Below are positions 1 to 6,933 of a DNA stretch of 64,000 nucleotides, one piece after another. Origin of the DNA: Streptomyces sp. NBC_00513 (GTDB lineage Bacteria > Actinomycetota > Actinomycetes > Streptomycetales > Streptomycetaceae); assembly GCF_041431415.1 (NCBI RefSeq), contig NZ_CP107845.1, forward strand, positions 7,502,001 to 7,566,000. The letters run 5' to 3'. Both the position numbers and the translations under genes were made by a program. Every line of letters starts with the position of its first letter. Within the stretch, counting starts at the first letter, position 1. Under the pieces are notes generated by a model that saw only the letters and a program-made list of their open reading frames with translations, was not told the DNA's origin and ran no database searches.

Positions 1-1
1 G

Positions 2-793
2 GCCCTCAACGCCCGCCAGTACACCCAGCGCGCCGCCCTCGCCCGCGACCTCCAGTCCGGTCTGCTGCTGCCCGAGGTCCCGAACGTGCCCGGCGCCGAC
101 ATCGCCACCTACTACCACCCCGCGGGCGAAGGCCTCAACATCGGCGGCGACTTCTACGACGTGTTCCCCCTCGAAGAGGGCACTTGGGCGTTCATGCTCG
201 GCGACGTCTGCGGACGCGGCGCCACCGCCGCCACCACGACCGCCCTCGTCCGCCACACCGCCCGCGCCGTCGCCCCGCTGCTCCCGGACCCCGAAGCCGT
301 GGTCCGTGCGGTCAACAAGGCACTCCTCGATCGCCCCAGCAGCCACGGAACCGGCTTCGTCACGCTCGTCTACGGCCACCTGACACCCGTCGCCGGTGGC
401 GGCCTCGACATCACACTCGTCCGGGCCGGCCACACCCACCCCCTCCTCATCGACGCCCGGCAGACCCCGCGCCCCGTCGCCGGGGAGGGCCTGCTGCTGG
501 GAATCACCCGCACCCCGGACCTCACCGCCCGCCACATCCGCCTGCGGCCCACCCAGAGCCTGCTGCTCTACACCGACGGCATCACCGAAGCCCGCAACGA
601 GCACGACGAGCAGTTCGGCGAGGAAGGCCTCGCCAACGCCCTGGCCACACCCCGGGCGGCCACCGCGGCGGACGTCATCGACACCCTGGTCCGCGCCGTC
701 CGGGCCTTCAGCGGCGCCGGCGGCATCGATGACGACCAGGCGGCCCTCGTCCTGACCGCGACCGCGACCGCCGCCGCGACCTCCGGTACGTAA
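2..793 (+). CDS. SpoIIE/PP2C-type protein phosphatase, 5' end outside window
   Basis: The C-terminal part (about 264 residues) of a PPM-type serine/threonine phosphatase of the SpoIIE/RsbU class, which dephosphorylates STAS-type anti-sigma antagonists in partner-switching systems. The frame is open from the first bases and reads a typical coiled linker (RDLQSGLLLPEVPNVPG) before the domain. The metal-binding motifs are intact: GGDFYD near the start of the domain, GDVCGRG, YTDGITEA, and GIDDDQAALVL near the end, so it should be an active Mn/Mg-dependent phosphatase. The gene ends with TAA at 791-793. Any sensor domain (PAS, GAF or receiver) lies upstream of the window. It contrasts with the degenerate paralogue at 44354-46468. 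Confidence 0.93.
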   Translation, partial: ALNARQYTQRAALARDLQSGLLLPEVPNVPGADIATYYHPAGEGLNIGGDFYDVFPLEEGTWAFMLGDVCGRGATAATTTALVRHTARAVAPLLPDPEAVVRAVNKALLDRPSSHGTGFVTLVYGHLTPVAGGGLDITLVRAGHTHPLLIDARQTPRPVAGEGLLLGITRTPDLTARHIRLRPTQSLLLYTDGITEARNEHDEQFGEEGLANALATPRAATAADVIDTLVRAVRAFSGAGGIDDDQAALVLTATATAAATSGT

Positions 794-894
794 GCCGCGA
801 GCTCGGTCGGAAGCGGATCCGGTCGGATCGGGACGAGTCGATTCGGATCGTGTCCGGTCGGGTCGGCGTGCGATCTACGCGGAGGGGAGGTGCG

Positions 895-1035
895 ATGGAA
901 GCGTGGAGTAGTCCCTCGTCGGGCCGGCGACGAACGGCCGGCCAGAGCGGAGTGTTCACCGTGACCACACCTGTAGCAGCCGCGACGCGACGCGCCGGGC
1001 CGGCCGGTGGGGCGCCGGGGGACGGACCGGCATGA
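895..1035 (+). other. Possible small upstream ORF overlapping the I36 gene
   Basis: A 46-codon frame starts at ATG 895 behind a very strong GGAGGGGAGG ribosome site and ends in an ATGA overlap with the following I36 gene (1032). Its C-terminal half contains TRRAG, the kind of charged n-region missing from the downstream signal peptide. It is either a translationally coupled leader peptide, or the out-of-frame start of the secreted protein, displaced by a one-base frameshift. The sequence alone cannot decide. Confidence 0.3.
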
Positions 1036-1439
1036 GCGGCGTTCTCGGCGCCGCATGCCTGGTTCTCGCCGTTGCCTTCGCCCCCGCGGCACAGGCCGGG
1101 TCCGGTCTCGCCGCCCCCGCCGAGCGCTGTACGCCGGGCTGGGTGTGCGGATGGACCGGTCCCGCCTACACCGGGGTGGTGAGCCTGGTGGCGCAGGACA
1201 TGCCGCGGTATCCGGAGACGACCGCGTACGTCGGGTTCAACGACGGATCGTCGGTGTGGAACGGCTCCGGTACCCGGCGGGCCGACGGCGTCCTCCGGGG
1301 TCGGTGCGTCACCGTCTACAACCAGGCCGATTACAAGGGACGGAGCCTGACCGTCGCCCCCGGCAAAGGCGTCGAGCGGCTTCCGGCGTCCTTCGGGCAC
1401 ATCCACTCCGGCCGGTTCCACGACTGCCGAGTCTCCTGA
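1032..1439 (+). CDS. Secreted peptidase-inhibitor family I36-like protein
   Basis: A 135-residue small exported protein. Residues 1-22 form a hydrophobic segment ending in APAAQA, a plausible signal-peptidase site, though the n-region has no positive charge (see the ORF at 895). The mature part has the paired-cysteine beta/gamma-crystallin-like pattern of Streptomyces I36 inhibitors (CTPGWVCGWTGPAYTG near residues 33-48, then RCVTVYNQADYKGRS). The family is named after the Streptomyces metalloproteinase inhibitor SMPI. Inhibitory activity here is inference, because many members are uncharacterised. A stand-alone gene followed by a hairpin at 1442-1460. The start follows GGGGGAC. Confidence 0.75.
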   Translation: MSGVLGAACLVLAVAFAPAAQAGSGLAAPAERCTPGWVCGWTGPAYTGVVSLVAQDMPRYPETTAYVGFNDGSSVWNGSGTRRADGVLRGRCVTVYNQADYKGRSLTVAPGKGVERLPASFGHIHSGRFHDCRVS

Positions 1440-1441
1440 CC

Positions 1442-1460
1442 CGGCGCGGTGACCGCGCCG
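1442..1460 (+). terminator. Hairpin terminator after the I36 gene
   Basis: Perfect 8-bp GC stem CGGCGCGG/CCGCGCCG with a 3-nt loop, two bases past the stop codon, between convergent genes. There is no T-run, as is usual in Streptomyces. Two and a half copies of a 13-bp repeat (CCGCTCCGGACTA, 1478-1511) follow and run into the end of the XRE gene. Confidence 0.7.
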
Positions 1461-1500
1461 AACACGGGCGCGGACCACCGCTCCGGACTACCGCTCCGGA

Positions 1501-2349
1501 CTACCGCTCCGCCGAGGACTCCCGTCGCCGTGTGGCCCCGAGGCTGCCGAGAAGAGAGAGGGCCTGGGCGCTGGGGCTTTCCGGTGCGGCGTGGTAGATG
1601 ACGACCTGCTGGCCGACGGCTCCTCGGACGTCGAAGGAGTGGTACGTGAGCGAGAGGGCGCCGACCTCGGGGTGGACGAGTTCCTTGGCTTCGTGCGACT
1701 TGCCGTAGACCGTGTGTGAGGACCACAGCGCGTCGAACTCCCCGCTCGCTCCGCAGAGGAAGCGCACCAGCTCAGGCAGGCGCGGGTAGTGCGGGTCGAC
1801 GCCGGTCGCCTGGCGCAGACCGGCCACGACCGCCTCGGCGGCCCGGTCCCAGTGCGCGAAGAAGATGCGAGCCGCCGGATCAAGGAAGATCATGCGGGCG
1901 AGGTTGTCCGCTTCCTCGAACGGTGAGAACAACGCGTCGGCCAGGGCGTTGACCGCCAGGAAGTCCGTGGCCGGGTTCAGGACGAACGCCGGAGTGTCGG
2001 TGAACCCGTCCAGCAGTTGTCTCAGCATCACACCGGCGGTTTCCCTCGGCGGCGCCCGATGGCCGTCCGGCACGGCACCCGCGAGCCGGTACAGATGCTC
2101 GCGCGCCTCGACGTCCATGCACAGGGCATCGCCGATCACGTCGAGGATCTGCGCGGAGGGGCCGCGCTCGCGGCCCTGTTCCAGGCGGGCGTAGTAGTCG
2201 GTGTTCATGCCGGCCAGGACGGCGACCTCCTCGCGGCGCAGTCCCGCCACTCGGCGCCGACCGTGAGAGGCCAGCCCCACGTCGCTTGGCCGCAGGCGTG
2301 CGCGGTGCGCGCGCAGGAAGTCTCCGAGTTCATTGCTGGTCACACCCAC
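1501..2349 (-). CDS. XRE-family regulator with MmyB-like ligand domain
   Basis: A 282-residue DNA-binding regulator. An N-terminal helix-turn-helix (about residues 30-75, containing GLRREEVAVLAGMNTDYYARLEQG) is followed by a MmyB-type PAS-like domain (about 100-270; PFEEADNLARMIFLDPAARIFFAHW region). This is the classic layout of the Streptomyces regulators that sit beside short-chain dehydrogenases, and an SDR gene is the next neighbour (2718). The GTG start lies only 6 bp from the end of a MITE-like element, which therefore probably supplies or replaces its promoter. The last residues (ERSGSPER region of the 3' end) fall in a 13-bp tandem repeat, so the native C-terminus may have been altered. 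Confidence 0.9.
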   Translation of the reverse strand: MGVTSNELGDFLRAHRARLRPSDVGLASHGRRRVAGLRREEVAVLAGMNTDYYARLEQGRERGPSAQILDVIGDALCMDVEAREHLYRLAGAVPDGHRAPPRETAGVMLRQLLDGFTDTPAFVLNPATDFLAVNALADALFSPFEEADNLARMIFLDPAARIFFAHWDRAAEAVVAGLRQATGVDPHYPRLPELVRFLCGASGEFDALWSSHTVYGKSHEAKELVHPEVGALSLTYHSFDVRGAVGQQVVIYHAAPESPSAQALSLLGSLGATRRRESSAER

Positions 2350-2355
2350 AGGCTA

Positions 2356-2517
2356 GGCCCTGTCGTCAAAGTCTCGCCTGGCCCGCGGCGCCCGGTACCG
2401 CACCTCGCCGCGTTGTCGGGGCACCCGAGTACGTCCAGTACACGGGCGCCCCTCCGCCTTGCGATGCACGGCACCGGACACCGCGGGCCCTACCGGCGCC
2501 ACTTTGACGACAGGACC
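2356..2517. mobile_element. 162-bp MITE-like element (IS-type inverted ends)
   Basis: The ends GGCCCTGTCGTCAAAGT (2356-2372) and ACTTTGACGACAGGACC (2501-2517) are inverted repeats matching at 16 of 17 positions. The match extends inward through a shared GCCCGCGG. No transposase is encoded. The interior includes a 34-bp block (2452-2485) that recurs with one mismatch at 22754-22787. The ends look like those of IS5-type insertion sequences common in Streptomyces (recalled, not searched). No clear target duplication is visible. The element separates the XRE regulator from its likely target SDR gene. Confidence 0.7.
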
Positions 2518-2717
2518 CAGGGGCGATCCCGGTGGTGTGCCTGGGTGCGTTGTACCCCGGCACGATCCGCCCTGGTTGCCGCTCCTCCCGCGCCCCAGAC
2601 TCCGAAGGGCGAACACGGCCGGGAGCACGTCGACGACGCGGGCCCCGGCGCCGCGGGCGACGCCCGACGACGTGTTCCACCACCCTCGACACCCTTCCTC
2701 CACAAGGAGAAACGAGC

Positions 2718-3452
2718 ATGACGCAGACGGGCAAAGCAGTGGCGATCACCGGCGCGAGCAGCGGTATCGGGGAGGCGACCGCCCGCCGACTGGCAGCCGA
2801 CGGACACCGGGTGCTCCTCGGCGCACGCCGCACCGACCGCCTGGAACGACTGGCAGAGCAGATCATCGCGGAGGGCGGTACCGCCGCCTTCCGCACCCTG
2901 GACGTCACCGACGCGCAGGACATGTGTGCGTTCGTCGACGCCGCGCGCGCCGAGTTCGGCCGGATCGACGTCCTCGTGAACAACGCGGGTGTGATGCCGT
3001 TGTCCCCTCTGGCGGCGTTGAAGACCGACGAGTGGGACCGCATGATCGACGTCAACGTGCGAGGAGTCCTCCACGGAATCGCCGCCGCCCTGCCGGCGAT
3101 GCGCGCCCAGGGCGCCGGCCACATCGTGAACATCGCCTCCGTCGGCGCGTACGAGGTCTCGCCCACCGCCGCCGTGTACTGCGCCACCAAGTTCGCAGTG
3201 CGCGCGATCACGGAGGGGCTGCGCCAGGAGTCCGGCGGGGGCCTCAGGGTCACGTTGGTCTCGCCGGGGGTGACCGAGTCCGAACTCGCCGACAGCATCT
3301 CCGACCCGGCCGCCCGCGAGGCCATGAAGACCTACCGCGCCGTGGCGCTGCCCGCCTCGGCCATCGCGGACGCCATCGCCCACGTCGTCTCCCAGCCGCC
3401 CGAGGTGGACGTGAACGAGGTGATCATCAGGCCCGCAGCGAGCGCCCAGTAG
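2718..3452 (+). CDS. SDR family oxidoreductase
   Basis: A 244-residue classical short-chain dehydrogenase. TGASSGIG (residues about 10-17) is the NAD(P) Rossmann motif, NNAG follows near residue 90, and IAS plus YCATK give the catalytic Ser and Tyr-xxx-Lys. The usual family length is about 250, so it is complete. ATG 2718 is chosen because it sits behind AAGGAG. The substrate cannot be told. It is divergent from the XRE/MmyB regulator at 1501-2349, its probable controller by analogy with many Streptomyces pairs, although a MITE now occupies the space between them. Confidence 0.92.
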   Translation: MTQTGKAVAITGASSGIGEATARRLAADGHRVLLGARRTDRLERLAEQIIAEGGTAAFRTLDVTDAQDMCAFVDAARAEFGRIDVLVNNAGVMPLSPLAALKTDEWDRMIDVNVRGVLHGIAAALPAMRAQGAGHIVNIASVGAYEVSPTAAVYCATKFAVRAITEGLRQESGGGLRVTLVSPGVTESELADSISDPAAREAMKTYRAVALPASAIADAIAHVVSQPPEVDVNEVIIRPAASAQ

Positions 3453-3491
3453 TGAGTGGGGGCGGGACGACGCGCTTCACCATCGACAGGG

Positions 3492-3920
3492 CTACTCTTC
3501 CGGGCTGCCGTCGCTGCCGTCGATGCGGTGGAGCAGGTGAAGCAGCGTGGTGCGGTCGGCCGGGGACAAGTCCGAGTAGCACGCGGCGAGGACCTCGTCG
3601 GCGATCCGGTGCCCTGTGCGCAGGACCTCCTCGCCGGAGGTCGTGAGGTAGTGCTCGATGCGACGGCCGACACCGGGCCTTCGCTCGATCAGTCCCAGGG
3701 TGGTGAGCCGGCCGGCGAGGGTGCCGAACGCCTGCTCGCTCTGGAATGTCGCCGAGGCCAGGGTGCGGGCCGACGCGCCGGGCGTCCGACTGATCGCGCG
3801 GAGGGCATCCCATTGGGCCAGTGTCGTGCCGGCGGCGGCGAGGCGGCTGTCCAGTGCACGGTGTTGCCTGTACTGGGCCTGCTTCACCGCCCTGCCAAGG
3901 AGCTGTAGTTCATTGGGCAT
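3492..3920 (-). CDS. MarR family transcriptional regulator
   Basis: A 142-residue winged-helix repressor-type protein. The recognition region spans about residues 45-95 (ASARTLASATFQSEQAFG, then the wing RRPGVGRRIEHYLT). It is transcribed divergently from the alpha/beta hydrolase at 3982, with only 61 bp between the start codons. That gap contains two overlapping inverted repeats of MarR-operator type. The simplest model is autoregulation plus ligand-relieved repression of the hydrolase. Confidence 0.92.
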   Translation of the reverse strand: MPNELQLLGRAVKQAQYRQHRALDSRLAAAGTTLAQWDALRAISRTPGASARTLASATFQSEQAFGTLAGRLTTLGLIERRPGVGRRIEHYLTTSGEEVLRTGHRIADEVLAACYSDLSPADRTTLLHLLHRIDGSDGSPEE

Positions 3921-3946
3921 GGGTCCAGCCTAGGGCATGACTAAGG

Positions 3947-3971
3947 TTGTTTAACTAAACAAGTTTAGTTA
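3947..3971. promoter_or_regulatory. Overlapping MarR-type operators
   Basis: Two overlapping palindromes fill the divergent promoter region. One is TTGTTT-AACT-AAACAA (3947-3962). The other is TAACTAAAC-AA-GTTTAGTTA (3952-3971, 9-bp perfect arms). They stand out as an AT-rich island in GC-rich DNA, and both fit the length and symmetry of MarR dimer sites. Binding by the adjacent MarR protein is inference. Confidence 0.75.
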
Positions 3972-3981
3972 TGGTTCTGGC

Positions 3982-4809
3982 ATGCCCACGAACAAGAGCG
4001 TCGCGCTGTACCCGGACCTGTCCCTCACCCTGACGGAAAGCGGAACCGGCAGACCCTGCCTGATCCTGCACGGCGGCGGAGGGCCGGCCACGGTCTCCGG
4101 ACTCGCCTCGCACCTCGCACGGACCGCACACGCCATCACACCCGTCCACCCGGGATGGGACGGCACCCACCGCCCGGAATGGCTGACCGGCATCGACGAT
4201 CTCGCCCTCGCCTACCTGCGGTACCTCCAAGACCGGGGGCTGCGCGACGTCCTGGTCGTCGGCTCTTCGATCGGCGGCTGGATCGCCGCGGAGATGGCCG
4301 TACGGGACACCGGCGGCATCCTGACCGGGCTCGTTCTCATCGACCCCGTCGGCGTCCACGTCCAAGGCGAGCCGATCAGGGACTTCTTCGCCCTCGACGC
4401 CCGCGGTGTGGCCGAGTACGCCTGGCACGACCCGGCCCGCTCCCACCGCGGCCACCAGACGCCCTCGGCCGACCAAGTCGCCCTCCAGCGCGACAACATG
4501 ACCACCCTGCGCGTCCTTGCCGGCGACCCCTACATGCACGATCCGAAGCTGCTCCGCCGGCTGCGGCGTGTCGAGGTCCCCGCTCTCCTGCTCTGGGGTG
4601 AGAGCGACCGCATCGCGACTCCCGCCTACGGCGCCGCCTACGCCGAAGCCTTCGGCAACGGCCGGCTCCACGTCATCCCCGAGGCAGGTCACCTTCCGCA
4701 ACTGGAACGACCCGAAGCGACCTTCGCCGCGATCGACGGCCACCTGAATGAAACCGTCGTCGACCCCGCCGGCGCACGGCTGCCCGGGGACCTGAGCCGA
4801 GATAGGTGA
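3982..4809 (+). CDS. Alpha/beta-fold hydrolase
   Basis: A 275-residue alpha/beta hydrolase. The oxyanion loop is HGGGG (about residue 30). The nucleophile elbow is GSSIGG (about 93-98), with the middle Ser as nucleophile. A late Asp in GESDR and the His in EAGHLPQLE complete the triad. No signal peptide is present, so it is cytoplasmic. It is controlled through the operators just upstream. MarR/hydrolase pairs often handle small esters or aromatic breakdown products, but no substrate can be assigned. Confidence 0.9.
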   Translation: MPTNKSVALYPDLSLTLTESGTGRPCLILHGGGGPATVSGLASHLARTAHAITPVHPGWDGTHRPEWLTGIDDLALAYLRYLQDRGLRDVLVVGSSIGGWIAAEMAVRDTGGILTGLVLIDPVGVHVQGEPIRDFFALDARGVAEYAWHDPARSHRGHQTPSADQVALQRDNMTTLRVLAGDPYMHDPKLLRRLRRVEVPALLLWGESDRIATPAYGAAYAEAFGNGRLHVIPEAGHLPQLERPEATFAAIDGHLNETVVDPAGARLPGDLSRDR

Positions 4810-4862
4810 TGGAGGGGACGCCGTAGAGGCTGCCCCCCTGTGGGAACCGCGTCGCGCGCGGG

Positions 4863-5651
4863 TCAGGCGAGGGACTCTGCCGCGTACAGGGCACCGACCC
4901 CGGAGGCCAGGGCGCCGAGCAGCAGCCGCAGCACCTTCTCGGGGAGCCGGGGTTGGAGACGGGCGCCGAGGTATCCGCCGATGAGCCCGCCCAGCCCACA
5001 GGCCAGGCCGAGGAACCAGTGCGGTGCGATGTCACCCGAGCCGGCCGTCGCGAGCAGCGCGTAGGTGACGGCGCCGACGACCGAGGTGGCGAAGGTGGCG
5101 GCCAGGGCCGCCGGGGCGACCTGGGCGACGGGCATGCCGCGACCGACGAGGAGGGGGCCGAGGAGCGAACCGCCGCCGATGCCGTAGATGCCGCCGACCA
5201 CGCCCACGACGAGGGCCAGGCCCGTCACCGCCCTCCCGGACGGCCCGTCACCAGGCGGCCGGCGGTGCCGGGCCGGCACCAGGGTGCGGGCGATCAACCA
5301 CACGCCCAGCGGGAGCAGGAACACGGCCACCAATGCCTTGAAGACGGCCGGTCCCGGGATCGCGAACACACGGATGACCGCGCCGATGACAACGCCGGGC
5401 AGGGTGCCCCACACCAGCCGACGCACCAGCGGACCGTGCAGGGCGCCGGTGCGCCGGTGGCGCAGGAGCGCGCCGGGACCGGCGACGACGTTGTAGAGGA
5501 GGTTGGTCGGCGTCACCGCCGGACTCGGCACCGCGAACACGCTCAGCTGCACGGGCAACAGGAACACGGCCCCCGACACCCCCACCGGCGCGGTCACGAC
5601 CGCGATCAGAAACCCCGCGGCCACCCCGCCCACTCCCGTTCCCCAGTCCAC
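4863..5651 (-). CDS. TauE/SafE family sulfite or anion exporter
   Basis: A 262-residue integral membrane protein with about eight hydrophobic segments in two similar halves, as in TauE/SafE permeases. Glycine-rich signatures are present (GIYGIGGGSLLGPLLV in the second half). The family exports sulfite or organosulfonates. It is the second gene of a two-gene unit: the TOBE-domain protein (5662-6051) ends 10 bp upstream. That context hints at oxyanion (molybdate, tungstate or sulfur oxyanion) handling, which is inference only. Confidence 0.88.
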   Translation of the reverse strand: MDWGTGVGGVAAGFLIAVVTAPVGVSGAVFLLPVQLSVFAVPSPAVTPTNLLYNVVAGPGALLRHRRTGALHGPLVRRLVWGTLPGVVIGAVIRVFAIPGPAVFKALVAVFLLPLGVWLIARTLVPARHRRPPGDGPSGRAVTGLALVVGVVGGIYGIGGGSLLGPLLVGRGMPVAQVAPAALAATFATSVVGAVTYALLATAGSGDIAPHWFLGLACGLGGLIGGYLGARLQPRLPEKVLRLLLGALASGVGALYAAESLA

Positions 5652-5661
5652 GGCGGTGGGG

Positions 5662-6051
5662 TCAGCCGCGGTCGACGTGCACGCTGGTCGACTTCACCCG
5701 GGCCGTGACCTGCACACCCGCCTCAAGGCCCAACTCCTCGACCGCCTCACGCGTCAGCAGGGACACGATCCGGTGCGGGCCGGCCTGGACCTCCACCTGG
5801 GCGGCGACATCACCGAGTTTGACACCGGTCACGATGCCGGGGAAGGCGTTGCGGGCCGAGGTGTAGGAGGTGTCGTCCTCGGCGCTCTCCTGGGCGATCT
5901 CCACGCAGAACGCGGCGAGGTGGGGGCCGTTGACGATGCGGCGGTTGCCGTCGCGATGGGTGGGGAACCGCTCCGCGTCCGCCCATCGCCGGACCGTGTC
6001 GACGCTCACGCCCAGCAGTTCGGACGCCTGACCCATGGTGTAGGACTCCAT
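5662..6051 (-). CDS. MerR-type HTH plus TOBE (molybdate-binding) domain protein
   Basis: A 129-residue protein. Residues 1-55 form an excisionase/MerR-like helix-turn-helix (YTMGQASELLGVSVDTVRRW, then a basic wing with NRRIVNG). Residues about 66-127 form a Mop/TOBE domain (NAFPGIVTGVKLGDVAAQVEV region), the fold that binds molybdate or tungstate. ATG 6051 is chosen because it begins the HTH exactly. The gene lies 10 bp upstream of a TauE exporter and probably regulates it in response to an oxyanion. This HTH-Mop fusion is shorter than classical ModE. Confidence 0.88.
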   Translation of the reverse strand: MESYTMGQASELLGVSVDTVRRWADAERFPTHRDGNRRIVNGPHLAAFCVEIAQESAEDDTSYTSARNAFPGIVTGVKLGDVAAQVEVQAGPHRIVSLLTREAVEELGLEAGVQVTARVKSTSVHVDRG

Positions 6052-6180
6052 ACGGCACAGCCTAGGGGTCGGCCGCGGCCGACCGGTGATCGCCCGCCAC
6101 AGGGCCGTCCGTACGGAAGGAGCGCGGGCGCAAGGGCCGAGGCGCGCTCGGAGGCGGTGGTCGAGAGTTCGCCCTGCCGC

Positions 6181-6333
6181 TGGCCCTGCGGCCCGCACTT
6201 CTGCCTGGGCGCGCCCCTGGCCCGCCTCCAGCTCCGCACGGCCCTGTCGGCCCTCTTCCTTCACCCGCTTCCCGAGATCGGCAAGATCGATGGGGCCTGG
6301 CAGGGACGACTGCCGGGCAGGCAGGACATGTAG
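6181..6333 (+). pseudogene. Cytochrome P450 C-terminal remnant
   Basis: About 50 codons ending at TAG 6331 read CGPHFCLGAPLARLQLRTAL, the P450 haem-binding loop with the axial cysteine, followed by the start of the L helix region. Nothing upstream of 6181 continues a P450 in this frame, and no start is present. It is the tail of a lost gene, lying between the TOBE regulator and the MerR/cold-shock locus. Confidence 0.7.
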
Positions 6334-6581
6334 TCGCAGTTCGCAGTGGTTCAGTACCGCAGTTCCCGTTCGGCAAGCGACGGGAAGAACGGAGGGGTTG
6401 GTCGCCATCAGGATCGCCCGGGTGGAATGTGTGAGCCCGGGTACCGCAGGACACTCGTCAGTGAGGTGGTCTCCGGTCAAGCAACCGCGATCCCCGCAGC
6501 CCGGACCGCACATCGGTCGGGTCTGTGGATACAGAATGCCGGCGTATCAATAGGGCCGGCAGATGGTGTGGCAGTTCCTTC

Positions 6582-6613
6582 GGGGCCCTGGTGCCGTACG
6601 GCACCAGGGCCCC
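6582..6613. terminator. 32-bp perfect palindrome
   Basis: The 16-bp halves are exact reverse complements, with GTAC at the centre. It begins GGGGCCCTGGTGCC and ends in its mirror. As RNA it would form a 14-bp GC hairpin with a 4-nt loop. It sits 50 bp upstream of the MerR-type start, so it is either a terminator for the decayed P450 gene or an attenuator in the leader. Confidence 0.65.
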
Positions 6614-6620
6614 TCGACGC

Positions 6621-6652
6621 GTTCCACGGATTTCACGTTCCACGGATTTCAC
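6621..6652 (+). repeat. 16-bp tandem repeat in leader
   Basis: Two exact, abutting copies of GTTCCACGGATTTCAC lie immediately before the GGGAGGTG ribosome site of the MerR-type gene. This could be a regulatory site or a simple duplication. Confidence 0.6.
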
Positions 6653-6663
6653 AGGGAGGTGCG

Positions 6664-6813
6664 ATGGCGGCAGACGGTTCGTACGGTCGTCTTGACGACG
6701 ACGACTACCCGGCCTACACGATGGGTCGGGCGGCGGAGATGCTCGGGACCACGCCCGGTTTCCTCCGCGCCATCGGGGAGGCCCGCCTGATCACTGGAGA
6801 CTTGGCGCTCTAG
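6664..6813 (+). pseudogene. 5' fragment of a MerR-like cold-shock-locus regulator, interrupted by insertion
   Basis: ATG 6664 follows GGGAGGTGCG. Codons 1-44 encode an acidic N-terminus and the first half of a MerR-type helix-turn-helix (YTMGRAAEMLGTTPGFLRAI) up to ...ARLIT. After ATCACT (6790-6795) the frame enters foreign DNA and stops at TAG 6813. The rest of the same gene resumes at 8363. Joining at the duplicated ATCACT restores one continuous 112-residue reading frame. The intact family is small and lies next to cspA-type genes in Streptomyces (recalled). The regulator is therefore disrupted here. Confidence 0.88.
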
Positions 6814-6820
6814 TTGGCGG
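6799..6820 (+). repeat. Left inverted end of the Fic element
   Basis: A 22-bp end beginning GACT and finishing AGTTGGCGG, three bases inside the ATCACT duplication. It matches the reverse complement of 8339-8360 at 17 of 22 positions. Confidence 0.75.
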
Positions 6821-6933
6821 ATGAGCGTCCTAGTCGGCGGGGCTGTGCGTCGGAGGTGGCGACAGGGTCCCGTTGCGCTCCTGAGCGGGGAAAACCGGTT
6901 GGGGGCGCTGGGCGGTCCTGGCAGGCTTGCGCA

